Shown here one piece after another: positions 1 through 8,921 of a stretch of 64,000 nucleotides of DNA. Origin of the DNA: Paenibacillus sp. BJ-4 (GTDB taxonomy: Bacteria > Bacillota > Bacilli > Paenibacillales > Paenibacillaceae); contig NZ_JAIVEM010000005.1 of NCBI RefSeq assembly GCF_020404765.1, forward strand, positions 186,001 through 250,000, read 5' to 3'. The notes under the pieces are model-generated. The model was given only the letters and a program-made list of their open reading frames with translations. It had not been told where the DNA came from and did not search any database. Position numbers and translations under genes: made by a program. Each line of letters starts with the position of its first letter. Position 1 is the first letter of the stretch.

Positions 1-1180
1 ATTGCAGCTCAGCATGAGAGCGGGCGTATTCTGCCAGCGGCACATGCTGCTGTACCGCTTCAATCGCCTGCACAAAAGCGCGTCCGCCAGCTTCGGTACC
101 CATCGGATGTCCGTGAATACCGCCTCCGGCATTGACCACAACGTCAGTACCAAAGTCACGTACAATTAACGGCACCAGCCCGGGGTGAATTCCTGCGGAG
201 GGCACAGGCATGCTGGCCTTTAGCGGTAGCTCTGGGGTGATCAGCTCATCGCGGATCGCCATGTTTTCCTCACGCGGCATCGTCACCGAGCCGTAAGGAG
301 AAGGGAAGAGCACGAGGTCAGCGCCAGCCAGACGCATAAGCTGACCGAGCAATACGGACGCCGAAATACCGTAATGTGGCGACGGATAAGCTGCACCCGC
401 CAACGAAGGGTGGGCGGCAATCGGTACGGAGACGGCAGGATCGCTGCTTAGCTCATGCAGTACATCGTAACCGTAAGCCAGTACGTTGAACAGCAGCGCA
501 TTCGCGCCTGCGTCGATGGCTTTGAGGGCCTGTGCCTTGAGCTGCGAGGTGGGTCCAGTCAAATTCGCTGCATACAGCAGCTTTTTGCCAGTTTCACGTT
601 CAGCCGCCTCGGCGGCTTTGATGCAGGCTTCGACGCGTTTTTCAATCGGTGTTAGTGCATTTTCAAACAAAATTTCGTCGTCCTTGATCAGATCAACGCC
701 ACCAAGAGCCTGTCGGGTAAATTGCTCGCTCAGCTCATCCAGCTTCAGACCGATTACCGATTTGAAAATGCTCATGAGCAGTGGGCGCTCATACACGCCG
801 AGCCGCTCACGCAAGCCGCTGATGCCAAACTTCGGTCCCGGAAAAGCCGAACGCAATGCCTCCGAGAAGCCCAGCTTCGTCAGTTTGATTCGACCGTCCA
901 TCGAAATTTTGCCGAAGACGGTCACCAGCAACGCAGGAATGTCCCGGCTGAAGTTGATGTCCGGGTAAGCGATAGTCAGATCGGCATAACGTTCACCGGG
1001 ACCCCCATCATGAACTTCTACGGATTGAACGGAGCCAAGGTGCTTTTGCATCTCGTCCCGCTTGGCTTGCGGAAGCTCGGTCCAGCTGCCCACCGTCATG
1101 CCGATGGCAATAGATTGGGCCTTTTTATTAAAATCGGCTTTGTCATCGAATACCCGGTAGGTCGCCAGGCAATAGCTCAT
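1..1180 (-). CDS. mtnW: 2,3-diketo-5-methylthiopentyl-1-phosphate enolase (RuBisCO-like protein), 3' end cut by window
   Basis: Cytosolic methionine-salvage enzyme that enolises 2,3-diketo-5-methylthiopentyl-1-phosphate. The minus-strand translation starts MSYCLATYRVFDDKA and shows RuBisCO-fold signatures: GGVDLIKDDE, carrying the lysine that is carbamylated in this superfamily, and the phosphate-binding run NAGGGIHGHPMG near the C-terminus. About 393 residues are visible; the family is about 410, so roughly 20 codons lie beyond base 1. The ATG at 1180 overlaps the proC stop (ATGA, 4 bases) and GGAGGG lies just upstream, so it is translationally coupled to proC. mtnE and mtnU lie close by, which supports methionine salvage over photosynthetic RuBisCO. 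Family assignment is from sequence; activity is inferred. Confidence 0.93.
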   Translation of the reverse strand, partial: MSYCLATYRVFDDKADFNKKAQSIAIGMTVGSWTELPQAKRDEMQKHLGSVQSVEVHDGGPGERYADLTIAYPDINFSRDIPALLVTVFGKISMDGRIKLTKLGFSEALRSAFPGPKFGISGLRERLGVYERPLLMSIFKSVIGLKLDELSEQFTRQALGGVDLIKDDEILFENALTPIEKRVEACIKAAEAAERETGKKLLYAANLTGPTSQLKAQALKAIDAGANALLFNVLAYGYDVLHELSSDPAVSVPIAAHPSLAGAAYPSPHYGISASVLLGQLMRLAGADLVLFPSPYGSVTMPREENMAIRDELITPELPLKASMPVPSAGIHPGLVPLIVRDFGTDVVVNAGGGIHGHPMGTEAGGRAFVQAIEAVQQHVPLAEYARSHAELQ

Positions 1181-2043
1181 TCAATTCCCTCCTTAAGTAC
1201 AGCTCCCATCTCACGGGATCGTTCAGCACAACGCTGTACCGCTGCAATCACGGTTTCGTAGAAATCGCCTTTGTCCAGCGTCTCCAATGCGGCTACCGTC
1301 GAGCCATTGGGTGACATGATTTTGTGACGCAGAGCAGAAGGCTCCTCTCCGGTTTGCTGTACCATACGTGCCGCTCCAAGCGCGGTCTGGACGGTCAGCT
1401 CGTGCGCTTGCTCAGGGGTCAAGCCACCACGAATTCCACCCGCAATCATGGCTTCCATCAAGTAGTAGATATAGGCAGGACCGCTTCCAGAGATCCCTGT
1501 CAAAATATCCATTTTTTCTTCTTCTATCACAGTCACCGTACCTACAGACTCGAACATGGTAAGCACGTTCTTACGCTGGCCTTCGCTAATCTCCTTGGAA
1601 AAGCTGATGCCTGTGGCTCCCAGTCCAATCGAACTGGACGTGTTCGGCATCGTCCGTGCGATGGGCTGCTTGCGTCCAAGCAGCGTTTGCATTGTACGAA
1701 TGGACAATCCGGCGATGACCGAAATGATCAGTTGATCCTCCGACAGGAGGGGACCAAGCTGTCCAAGTGCCACAGCAGCATCCTTGGGCTTCATGGCAAG
1801 CACGATGACCGGAGAACGGCGCAACAGTTCGGTTTTGGCGGCATCCTCTGTCTGGAACAGTACCCCATATTGCTGCTGGAGTTCTTCAAGCCGCGCCTGA
1901 TTGCTGCGGTTGATCACGGTAATACCGTCACGTTTGACGACGGAACGAGCCGTCATTCCGCGAATGATAGCCTCTGCCATGGAGCCTGCTCCGAAAAACG
2001 TAATTTGCTCGTTAATTAAAAACTTCGATTGTGATTCACACAT
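1177..2043 (-). CDS. proC: Pyrroline-5-carboxylate reductase
   Basis: Catalyses the last step of proline synthesis, NAD(P)H reduction of pyrroline-5-carboxylate. The 288-residue protein has an N-terminal Rossmann dinucleotide motif (FFGAGSMAEAI, residues about 16-26) and the C-terminal ProC signature region with SGSGPAYIYYLMEA (about residues 179-192). Length is slightly above the usual 265-280 because of a short N-terminal extension; the ATG at 2043 is preceded by TTGGAGG. It lies 41 bases after proA and overlaps mtnW by 4 bases, so it joins the proBA transcription unit. Confidence 0.94.
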   Translation of the reverse strand: MCESQSKFLINEQITFFGAGSMAEAIIRGMTARSVVKRDGITVINRSNQARLEELQQQYGVLFQTEDAAKTELLRRSPVIVLAMKPKDAAVALGQLGPLLSEDQLIISVIAGLSIRTMQTLLGRKQPIARTMPNTSSSIGLGATGISFSKEISEGQRKNVLTMFESVGTVTVIEEEKMDILTGISGSGPAYIYYLMEAMIAGGIRGGLTPEQAHELTVQTALGAARMVQQTGEEPSALRHKIMSPNGSTVAALETLDKGDFYETVIAAVQRCAERSREMGAVLKEGIE

Positions 2044-2084
2044 TGATTTATAACCTCCAAGGATACGGATTGATTGATGATATA

Positions 2085-3377
2085 TTATTCCCTGATTTGC
2101 CCAGTACCGTACACACGATATTTGGTTGAAGTCAGCGCAGGCAGTCCCATTGGGCCGCGGGCGTGCAATTTCTGGGTGCTAATCCCGATCTCGGCACCAA
2201 ACCCGAATTCAAAGCCATCCGTGAAGCGGGTGGAGGCATTGTGATATACAGCTGCCGCATCCACTTCCTGCAGGAAACGTTCGGCATGGGCTGTATCTTC
2301 AGTGACAATACATTCCGAATGCATCGTACCGTAACGGGCAATATGCTCAAGTGCTTCATCCAGATGGTCTACCACCTTGATGTTCATAATGTAATCATTA
2401 TACTCTGTGCCGTAATCCTCTTCTGTGGCTGGAACAGTCCAAGGAACCAATGCACGTGTCCGCGCGCAGCCGCGCAGCTCGACCCCGGCATCACGGAAGC
2501 GTTCTGCCAAACTCGTTAAATGTGCTTGTGCGTAATCGGCGTGAACGAGCAGTGTTTCCATAGAGTTGCACACAGACGGTCTTTGCACCTTGGCGTTCAG
2601 TGTAATGGCTTCAGCCATCTGTGTATCCGCCGTAGCTTCCAAATACGTATGGCATACGCCAGCGCCGGTTTCGATGACAGGCACGGTAGCGTTCTGAACC
2701 ACGTTTTGAATGAGCGAACGTCCACCACGTGGAATGATCACATCCAGCAGACCGTTCAAGGTGAGCATTTCGTTGACGGAGGCACGGTCTGAATCTTCAA
2801 TCAGTTGAAGCGCCTCGCGTGGTACGGCTGTTGTGTCCAGCGTCTGCTGAAGCACCTCAATGATTTTGCGGTTGGAGGAGAGGGCCGCCGAACCACCGCG
2901 CAGCACAACCGGATTGCCTGTTTTCAAGCACAGGCCCGCAGCATCTACCGTTACATTCGGACGGGCTTCATAAATGATGCCGATGACGCCTAGCGGTACG
3001 CGTATTTTCTCAATCCGCAGACCGTTTGGACGTTCGATATGCTCCAGCGTGTCACCGACTGGGTCTGGCAGTTCCGCAATTTGGCGTAGCCCTTCGGCAA
3101 TAGCTACGATTCGCTCCTCGGTCAGCTTGAGACGGTCGAGCAGCGATTCCGATGTTCCCAGTTCCCGTCCACGCTGCAAATCATCATTATTCGCTGCAAT
3201 CAGCTCTTCCGTATGGCTCACCAGTGCCTCTGCCATAGCGAGCAATGCTTCATTTTTTTGTGCTGTTGTCAGTCGGTTCATGGCTCCGGCACTTTTTCTC
3301 GCAAGCGTCGCTTTGGCCCGTACTTCACTGAACTGGTTTTCCTCTGTAGCAGCGTTGTTCGTCGTTAATTCACTCAT
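2085..3377 (-). CDS. proA: Glutamate-5-semialdehyde dehydrogenase (gamma-glutamyl phosphate reductase)
   Basis: Second step of proline synthesis: NADPH-dependent reduction of gamma-glutamyl phosphate. The 430-residue length is normal. Aldehyde-dehydrogenase-fold features include GVIGIIYEARPNVTVDA, the RGGSAALSSN segment, the catalytic-cysteine region around AKVQRPSVCNSMET and the C-terminal FGFGAEIGISTQKLHARGP. The start at 3377 is preceded by GGGAGG seven bases upstream. Only 12 bases separate it from the proB stop, and its ribosome site sits right after that stop, so the two are one operon and probably form the usual ProB-ProA complex. Confidence 0.95.
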   Translation of the reverse strand: MSELTTNNAATEENQFSEVRAKATLARKSAGAMNRLTTAQKNEALLAMAEALVSHTEELIAANNDDLQRGRELGTSESLLDRLKLTEERIVAIAEGLRQIAELPDPVGDTLEHIERPNGLRIEKIRVPLGVIGIIYEARPNVTVDAAGLCLKTGNPVVLRGGSAALSSNRKIIEVLQQTLDTTAVPREALQLIEDSDRASVNEMLTLNGLLDVIIPRGGRSLIQNVVQNATVPVIETGAGVCHTYLEATADTQMAEAITLNAKVQRPSVCNSMETLLVHADYAQAHLTSLAERFRDAGVELRGCARTRALVPWTVPATEEDYGTEYNDYIMNIKVVDHLDEALEHIARYGTMHSECIVTEDTAHAERFLQEVDAAAVYHNASTRFTDGFEFGFGAEIGISTQKLHARGPMGLPALTSTKYRVYGTGQIRE

Positions 3378-3389
3378 GTTATGGCCTCC

Positions 3390-4496
3390 CTATATATATA
3401 GTGTAATCCATTCATCCCTGTGGATCACCTCAAGCCGGTGAATGGCACCAATCTTGCCTACAACCTCGCCGCTGGGTAATCCTTGTACGATTCGAAGCTG
3501 TTCATCATCATAATTGACAATGCCGCGACCTAACACCTTATTTTCCGGCCCCAGCACCTCTACGACATCTCCGGCATGAAAGCTGCCCTCGACACGTCGT
3601 ACGCCAACGGGAAGCAGACTGTGGCCCCCATGTATCAGCGCTTCCTCGGCCCCATGGTCTACATGCACCGCACCCAGGGGGGTGGACATGAAGCCAAGCC
3701 ATTGCTTTTTCATCGGCAGCGAAGAGAGGTGGGTGTCAAAATAAGTCCCAGGTCCGTGTCCTTCAACGGCTGCGTCCAGATCGCCATCTGCGCTGACGCG
3801 CCCCACATACACAGGCACACCACCGCGTGTGGCAACCTTGGCAGCTTCGATCTTGGATCGCATGCCGCCTGTCCCTACTGCTGACCCGGAGCCTCCAGCG
3901 AGTGCATAAATCTCCTCCGTAATTTCGTCGATACGTTCAAAGCGTACGGCGTTCGGATGCTTGCGCGGGTCTGCCGTATATACGCCATCGGTATCTGTAA
4001 TAATGATCAAATGCTGTGCTTTGACCAGATTGGCGACCAGCGCTGATAGCATATCGTTATCGCCGAATTTCAATTCGTCAATCGATACGGTATCATTTTC
4101 GTTAAAGATCGGGATGACCTGCTGGCGCAGCAATTCTTCCACGGTCATTCCAGCATTATTCATCCGCTTGCGGCTCAAAAAGTCACTGCGGGTCAGCAGG
4201 ATCTGTGCACTTACCAAGCCAAAATCCTTAAAAGCCTGCTGGTAGGCTTGCATGAGAAGAGCTTGACCTACGGCCGCTGCCGCCTGCTTTTCATGCAGCA
4301 GCTTAGGGCGAAACGGGTAGCCGATCTCCCGGAACCCGGCGGCTACTGCGCCTGATGTGACCAGCAGCACTTCATGACCTTTTGCACGTAGCAAGCTGAT
4401 TTCCCGGGCAAAATAAGCAATGGCCTCCCGGTTCAAGCCACCTTCCACTCCAGTTAGAGAGCTGCTTCCGATTTTAATGACGATACGTGTTGACAA
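3390..4496 (-). CDS. proB: Glutamate 5-kinase with PUA domain
   Basis: Phosphorylates glutamate with ATP, the first and normally feedback-controlled step of proline synthesis. An amino-acid-kinase domain starts at RIVIKIGSSSLT, with FNENDTVSID and FGDNDMLSALVA in the middle, and a PUA domain occupies about the last 90 residues. The TTG at 4496 is chosen (LSTRIVIKIG): an AAGGAAG ribosome site lies 8 bases upstream, the protein becomes 368 residues as in relatives, and an extension to 4562 would run back through the leader terminator. The T-box leader immediately upstream is its probable control. Confidence 0.93.
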   Translation of the reverse strand: MSTRIVIKIGSSSLTGVEGGLNREAIAYFAREISLLRAKGHEVLLVTSGAVAAGFREIGYPFRPKLLHEKQAAAAVGQALLMQAYQQAFKDFGLVSAQILLTRSDFLSRKRMNNAGMTVEELLRQQVIPIFNENDTVSIDELKFGDNDMLSALVANLVKAQHLIIITDTDGVYTADPRKHPNAVRFERIDEITEEIYALAGGSGSAVGTGGMRSKIEAAKVATRGGVPVYVGRVSADGDLDAAVEGHGPGTYFDTHLSSLPMKKQWLGFMSTPLGAVHVDHGAEEALIHGGHSLLPVGVRRVEGSFHAGDVVEVLGPENKVLGRGIVNYDDEQLRIVQGLPSGEVVGKIGAIHRLEVIHRDEWITLYI

Positions 4497-4532
4497 GACG
4501 TCCACTTCCTTAATCTGTACTCTTTTTGTAAT

Positions 4533-4575
4533 ACAAAAAAAACTTCCATCCTTTGTATGCAAAGGACGAAAGTTT
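4533..4575 (-). terminator. T-box regulated terminator
   Basis: On the minus strand AACTTTCGTCCTTTG pairs with CAAAGGATGGAAGTT across a 4-base loop, followed by a run of eight U. It lies directly 3' of the T-box motif and about 40 bases before the proB start, the normal place for an attenuator. Confidence 0.93.
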
Positions 4576-4790
4576 GTGCTTCCGCGGTACCACCTTCATT
4601 GATGATTCATGATCATCCCACTTGAAACCTGTTAACGGCAGGGACCGCCTGATTGCGCAGGACGCTCGGGGGTAGGAGTTGGGAGAGGGTCCAGGTAAAT
4701 TCTTGCAGCCTATCGGAATCTACTCTCTGAACAGGACGATTCTCTCTTAATAGCCCCTTCAACGCGCTAAATAATATAGGTAACTAAATG
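4535..4790 (-). promoter_or_regulatory. T-box leader (probably tRNA-Pro responsive) of proBAC-mtnW
   Basis: Read on the minus strand, the leader contains the diagnostic T-box AAGGTGGTACCGCGGAAGC (about 4579-4597), preceded by an AGAGAG-AGUA stem I segment with a GGCUGCAAG-like loop near 4705-4725. The 3' side of the putative specifier loop reads CCUGGACCCUCUC, offering CCU or CCC, both proline codons. A strong terminator follows the T-box before proB. Uncharged tRNA-Pro would be expected to favour the antiterminator; a proline-specific T-box ahead of proBA fits known Bacillota biology. The exact specifier frame is inferred. Confidence 0.9.
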
Positions 4791-4856
4791 ATATTGGATA
4801 CAGAATACCACGAAAAGGTCGAGTTTGGCAAAGAAGTTGTAGCTGGAAAATACGGC

Positions 4857-6039
4857 TTAACCAAACAGGCTCAGCTTGCCGATTCGTTCGGCTGCTTCAG
4901 TCAGCCTGGCTTCCGAGCTTAGCAGCCCCGCTCGTACATATCCTTCGCCGCCTTTGCCGAAGCCGATCCCCGGAGCAACGGCTACCTTGGCCTCACGCAG
5001 CAGCAGATCGGCAAAGGTAGCCGAAGTGTAGCCGGGCGGTACAGGCAGCCAGCTGAAGAAGGAGCCCTTTGGGCGTGTCGCCTTCCAGCCGATGTGGCCA
5101 AGCGCTTCATAAAAAGCGTTGCGGCGTGATTCATAGCGGGCAACCAGCTCGCCTACGCATTCCTGCGAGGATGTCAGAGCTGTCGCCGCTGCTGCCTGAA
5201 TGCCTCCGAACAAGCTTACATAAATATGATCCTGCAGCAGGTTAATCATGGAGATGATTTGAGCATTGCCGAGCGCAAAACCGACGCGCCAGCCCGCCAT
5301 ATTATAGGTTTTGGACAAAGTATAAAACTCAATTCCTATGTCCTTGGCCCCCTCGGCCTGGAGGAAGCTGACCGGACGTTCGCCATCAAAGCCGATCGCG
5401 CCATAAGCAAAATCACTGGCAACCACAATCCCGTTGCGCTGTGCGAATTCGACCGTTTTCTCGTAGAAAGAAAGAGGGGCGGTTGCCGAGGTCGGATTAT
5501 TTGGATAGTTGAGGAACATCAGCTTGGCACGGCGACGGTTTTCTTCAGAGATAGCCTCGTAATCGGGCAGAAAACGGTTTTCTTCTTTCAATGGAAGAAA
5601 AGACATTTCCGCTTTGGCCAAAGCTACGCCAGACCAGTAATCGGGATAGCCGGGATCAGGCACGAGGCATACATCGTCGGGATTGAGCAAGATTTGCGGC
5701 AATTGCACCAGACCTGTTTTTCCGCCAAACAGGAGGGCGACCTCCGTTTCGGGGTTGAGCGTCACACCGTAATCCTCCTGATAGCGCCTGGGCTACGGCT
5801 TCCTTGAGAAAGCCATAGCCGCGAAAAGGCGAATACTTATGATAAAGCGGGTTGTCCGCTGATTCCTGCAAGGTTTTTACAATATGAGGCGGGGTGGGTG
5901 TATCCGGGTTCCCTTGTCCGAGATTAATGACATCATGTCCTGCCGCAATTTCACGGTTAACATTTTGTACGAGTGTGGCAAAAAATTGAGTGGGCAGTTG
6001 TTTCATCACGTCAGCGGAGGGAATGGAAAAATGACTCAT
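4857..6039 (-). pseudogene. mtnE: Methionine-salvage aminotransferase, split by a one-base frameshift
   Basis: PLP aminotransferase of fold type I that normally converts 2-oxo-4-methylthiobutyrate to methionine, typically with glutamine as donor. The N-terminal part (MSHFSIPSADVMKQLPTQFF to YGFLKEAVAQA) is in one frame. From about 5788 the family sequence continues in another frame (YQEDYG, then VTLNPETEVALLFGGKTG) down to 4857. Removing one base in the GGCGCTATC stretch (about 5784-5788) restores a normal protein of about 393 residues. The lysine region YTLSKTYNMAGWRVGFA is intact. The ATG at 6039 has AAAAGG upstream. It lies divergent to mtnU. The extra base is either a real mutation or a sequence error; an independent gene starting at the GTG at 5765 is unlikely because it would lack the substrate-binding N-terminus. 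Confidence 0.85.
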
Positions 6040-6214
6040 GCATTCACACGACCTTTTGGAATAGTTTGAGGAATAATTTATCATGATTTTACCGAGTTGT
6101 ATAGGGGGAATTAAGCCTGTACGGTTGCGTGCCAGAGCAGGATCGGGCTATGATGGGGAAAATACCGGACCAACAGTCACCGTAAGCTCCGGTTTACAGG
6201 GAGGATGAACGATT

Positions 6215-7033
6215 TTGACATATCATGCAGCTCAGCCGTTCCGTGTTGCACTTATACAGGCTCATATTGAACTGGGAAATCCCCCGGAAAACCGCAGTCA
6301 TATGCGTAATTTAATGGAACAGGCAGTAACAGCCGCGCAAAAGCCGGATCTGATTGTCCTGCCGGAAATGTGGAACACGGGCTATGCCCTGGATCGCATT
6401 CATGAGCTGGCCGACAAGGAAGGGGCAGAGACTCGGGAATGGATAGCTGGATTCGCCGCCACGCATCAGGTGAACGTGGTCGCCGGGTCGATTGCAGAGA
6501 AAAAAAGCGACGGTCATGTGTACAATACAATGATTATTTTTGACCGGACAGGAGCCGAGGTGGCTTCGTATTCCAAGATTCATTTATTCCGTCTTATGGA
6601 GGAAGAAAAATACTTGCAGTCTGGTGAGGAAAAAGTTTTGTTCACACTGGATGGCGGGATTCAGGCGGGGGCGTCGATCTGCTACGATATCCGTTTTCCC
6701 GAACTGGCCCGCAGTCTGGCCTTGTCTGGCGCCAACCTGCTAATCGTACCCGCAGAGTGGCCTCATCCCCGGCTCCATCACTGGCGTACCCTGCTGACCG
6801 CACGTGCCATTGAAAATCAAATGTATGTCATTGCCTGTAACCGGGTTGGTCGCAGCGGAGATACCGATTTCTTCGGACACTCCCTCATCATTGATCCGTG
6901 GGGTGAGGTTATTGCCGCGGGCGGAGAGCAGGAGGAGATTATTACAGGAACGATGGCATCAGCCTTGGTGCAGGATGTGCGTGGGCGTATTCCGGTGTTC
7001 GAGGATCGTCGTCCCTCATTGTATGATCGATAA
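6215..7033 (+). CDS. mtnU: Nitrilase-family omega-amidase of methionine salvage
   Basis: 272-residue carbon-nitrogen hydrolase. The Glu-Lys-Cys triad is visible: Glu in VLPEMWNTGY, Lys in YSKIHLF, Cys in GASICYDIRFPEL. The role assigned to MtnU homologues is hydrolysis of 2-oxoglutaramate (or related omega-amides) left when glutamine is the amino donor in the MtnE reaction; the divergent mtnE neighbour supports that role here. The TTG at 6215 is used, about 10 bases after GGGAGG; the ATG at 6205 is in another frame. Broad omega-amidase specificity cannot be excluded. Confidence 0.87.
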   Translation: MTYHAAQPFRVALIQAHIELGNPPENRSHMRNLMEQAVTAAQKPDLIVLPEMWNTGYALDRIHELADKEGAETREWIAGFAATHQVNVVAGSIAEKKSDGHVYNTMIIFDRTGAEVASYSKIHLFRLMEEEKYLQSGEEKVLFTLDGGIQAGASICYDIRFPELARSLALSGANLLIVPAEWPHPRLHHWRTLLTARAIENQMYVIACNRVGRSGDTDFFGHSLIIDPWGEVIAAGGEQEEIITGTMASALVQDVRGRIPVFEDRRPSLYDR

Positions 7034-7066
7034 AACGGCAGCCTGTTTCTTAGAAAGGAACATTTC

Positions 7067-8347
7067 ATGCTTAAGGAACGAATTGAATTTTTGTGTAAAA
7101 AGAAAAATCTGTCCCGCAAAGAACTGGTAGACGGGCTGGTGACACCTGCACATTTTGCGAATATTCTGGCTGATCGTTACCCGCTGGCAGAGGATTTGGC
7201 CGAGCAAATCGCTTCACGTCTGGGTGTGACTTCGTCCTATCTGCTGTGTGCAGACGCGGCGGACGAGAAGACGCTGGCTACAGCGGATCAAATTTTTACG
7301 GAGCTGTCCAAGGTGGCGAATCCCGCTACGGAAAGCTTTGTCGATCAGCTGGAGGACCGCAATGACTCGCTGGTGGTGGAAATGACGATCTATTTGATGA
7401 AGGCCGTCTATTTTCAGCAGATTAATGAACCGGCAGTCTATGAATATTTGCATCGGTCCTACTTGAATTTCTATTTGGAGAAGTTTGGCCGTTCGGACGA
7501 GGTAGAGTTGCCGGCGCCACTGAAAAAAGCGATTTTATTTTATAAAATACAGTATTTTCGATCTAAAAATCATTATTATGATGTCTTGAATAACGTTACA
7601 CAGCTCAACCGTTTAGTAGAAGAAGGCAGCGAAAACTGGTTGAATGCGCAAAATATCATGATGGAGGCCTGCATTCAGGTTAAGCAATTTGATCAGGCGA
7701 AGCAGGTATTCGAGCAGACGATGAGAAGGGTGTATGATGATCGGCTTTTTCACCGTCTGACGGGGCTGTATGTGGCCTATAGCGGGTATTGTTTTGCCAT
7801 GGGTTCCGTACAGGAAGCGTTGTTAACGCTGTCCATGGCGGAGGCCAATCTGGTTTATCTGGAAAAGGCGGCAGATATGCTCACCACCATCCTGAACAAC
7901 CGGATTATTATGCTGACGTCGATTGGCGAGCTGGATAAGGCTTTGGAGGAAGTGGTGCGTTTTGAAACACTGGTGAGCCGGGAGCGGGAGGAAATGCAGC
8001 AGATGCTGCTGCCTGTTACGCTGACATATCGCTGTGAGATCGCATTTACCCGGAAAAACTGGGGGCTGCTATCACAGCATGTGGATCAGTTGCACCAAAC
8101 AAGTTTGACAACAGATCAGCAGATGGGGCTTGATTTTTATGAAAGTCAGCTAGCGCTTGCCCAAGGGGATCAGGATGCGTTTTGGACGCATGCTTTGCAA
8201 TGCTTGCCTTATTTTGAGGCGCTACAGCATCCGGGACGGCTTGAACAGCTATATGAAACGCTGGCGGTTGTATCGGAAGACAGTCGGCGCTATAAGGAAT
8301 CCTCGGCGTATTACCGCAAATTGGTCTATCTTTTACGTAAAAAATAG
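7067..8347 (+). CDS. XRE-type HTH regulator with C-terminal helical (TPR-like) repeats
   Basis: 426-residue protein of unknown specific role. Residues about 1-62 look like a lambda-repressor-type helix-turn-helix (LSRKELVDGLVTPAHFANIL followed by LAEQIASRLGVTSSYLL). The rest is almost wholly helical with TPR-like periodicity (for example AKQVFEQTMRRVYDDRLF and SSAYYRKLVYLLRKK). This HTH plus TPR layout is that of the RRNPP/PlcR-like regulators, some of which bind exported peptides; no obvious signal-peptide-bearing peptide gene was found next to it, so peptide sensing is only a possibility. AGAAAGG lies before the ATG, 33 bases after mtnU, so the two could be co-transcribed. Confidence 0.8.
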   Translation: MLKERIEFLCKKKNLSRKELVDGLVTPAHFANILADRYPLAEDLAEQIASRLGVTSSYLLCADAADEKTLATADQIFTELSKVANPATESFVDQLEDRNDSLVVEMTIYLMKAVYFQQINEPAVYEYLHRSYLNFYLEKFGRSDEVELPAPLKKAILFYKIQYFRSKNHYYDVLNNVTQLNRLVEEGSENWLNAQNIMMEACIQVKQFDQAKQVFEQTMRRVYDDRLFHRLTGLYVAYSGYCFAMGSVQEALLTLSMAEANLVYLEKAADMLTTILNNRIIMLTSIGELDKALEEVVRFETLVSREREEMQQMLLPVTLTYRCEIAFTRKNWGLLSQHVDQLHQTSLTTDQQMGLDFYESQLALAQGDQDAFWTHALQCLPYFEALQHPGRLEQLYETLAVVSEDSRRYKESSAYYRKLVYLLRKK

Positions 8348-8447
8348 CCTGCATTCACTCGTTTTTCACAAAATCGGCGCATGATCTGACAATTGAATGC
8401 TCCAAAGCGTGCAAAATTTTGTATAAACCAACTCAACGCCCAAAACT

Positions 8448-8494
8448 AAACCGGCAAAATACAGGTTAAAGCTCCTGTTTTTCCGGTTTGTTTG
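8448..8494 (+). terminator. Rho-independent terminator after the HTH/TPR gene
   Basis: AACCGGCAAAATACAGG pairs, with two bulges, with CCTGTTTTTCCGGTT, followed by a short T-rich tail (TGTTTG). It lies about 100 bases after the regulator stop. Confidence 0.7.
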
Positions 8495-8704
8495 CATGCG
8501 CCAAAACGTATTGTGGTGCCCGATACCGCCTCTTATACTGAATTTATAAGGAACGACAATACAAAATACGAGGTGCAGCCAGATGATGAACTTTTTCGGA
8601 AAATCGTAAATTTTGACCCGATTGTGGTGCTTGTGCTGGATGTCACGGAAGCGAGCGGCAGCCGATACCAAAAAACGCTGGAAACACTCGTATCCAAACT
8701 GTAA
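8492..8704 (+). CDS. Doubtful 70-codon reading frame, possibly a gene fragment
   Basis: Open from a TTG at 8492 inside the tail of the preceding terminator, with no ribosome site there; a GTG near 8511 is no better supported. The C-terminal residues (DPIVVLVLDVTEASGSRY then KTLETLVSKL) look protein-like and charged, but I do not recognise the family. It could be the remains of a larger gene. The rest of 8705-8921 shows only short inverted repeats, such as TGGGCTT paired with AAGCCCA at about 8773-8811, and no other gene. Confidence 0.3.
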   Translation: MHAPKRIVVPDTASYTEFIRNDNTKYEVQPDDELFRKIVNFDPIVVLVLDVTEASGSRYQKTLETLVSKL

Positions 8705-8921
8705 ATTCCATGTACTGGAGATACAGTGGGGCTGGGCAGCAATTCGCTAACTCCATCTGAGTTAATTTATATTGGGCTTGGTGACAGCGCAATTAACAAT
8801 TGTGGGAAGCCCAGGTGACTAAGTGTTCACATTGAAATAGCGTAATTTTAAGAATTCAACAAAACGCTTCACCTGACTTACTGGCACAAATTATATACAG
8901 ATGGAAGAGGAGATACGAAGG

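Noticed and set aside
4857-5765. Independent aminotransferase gene from the GTG at 5765
   Set aside because: It would lack the N-terminal arm and substrate-binding segment, which are present in the adjacent frame; a frameshifted mtnE explains both pieces.
6040-6214. Possible SAM riboswitch (S-box) between mtnE and mtnU
   Set aside because: Methionine-salvage genes often carry one, but neither strand shows the conserved S-box core or a terminator in this gap.
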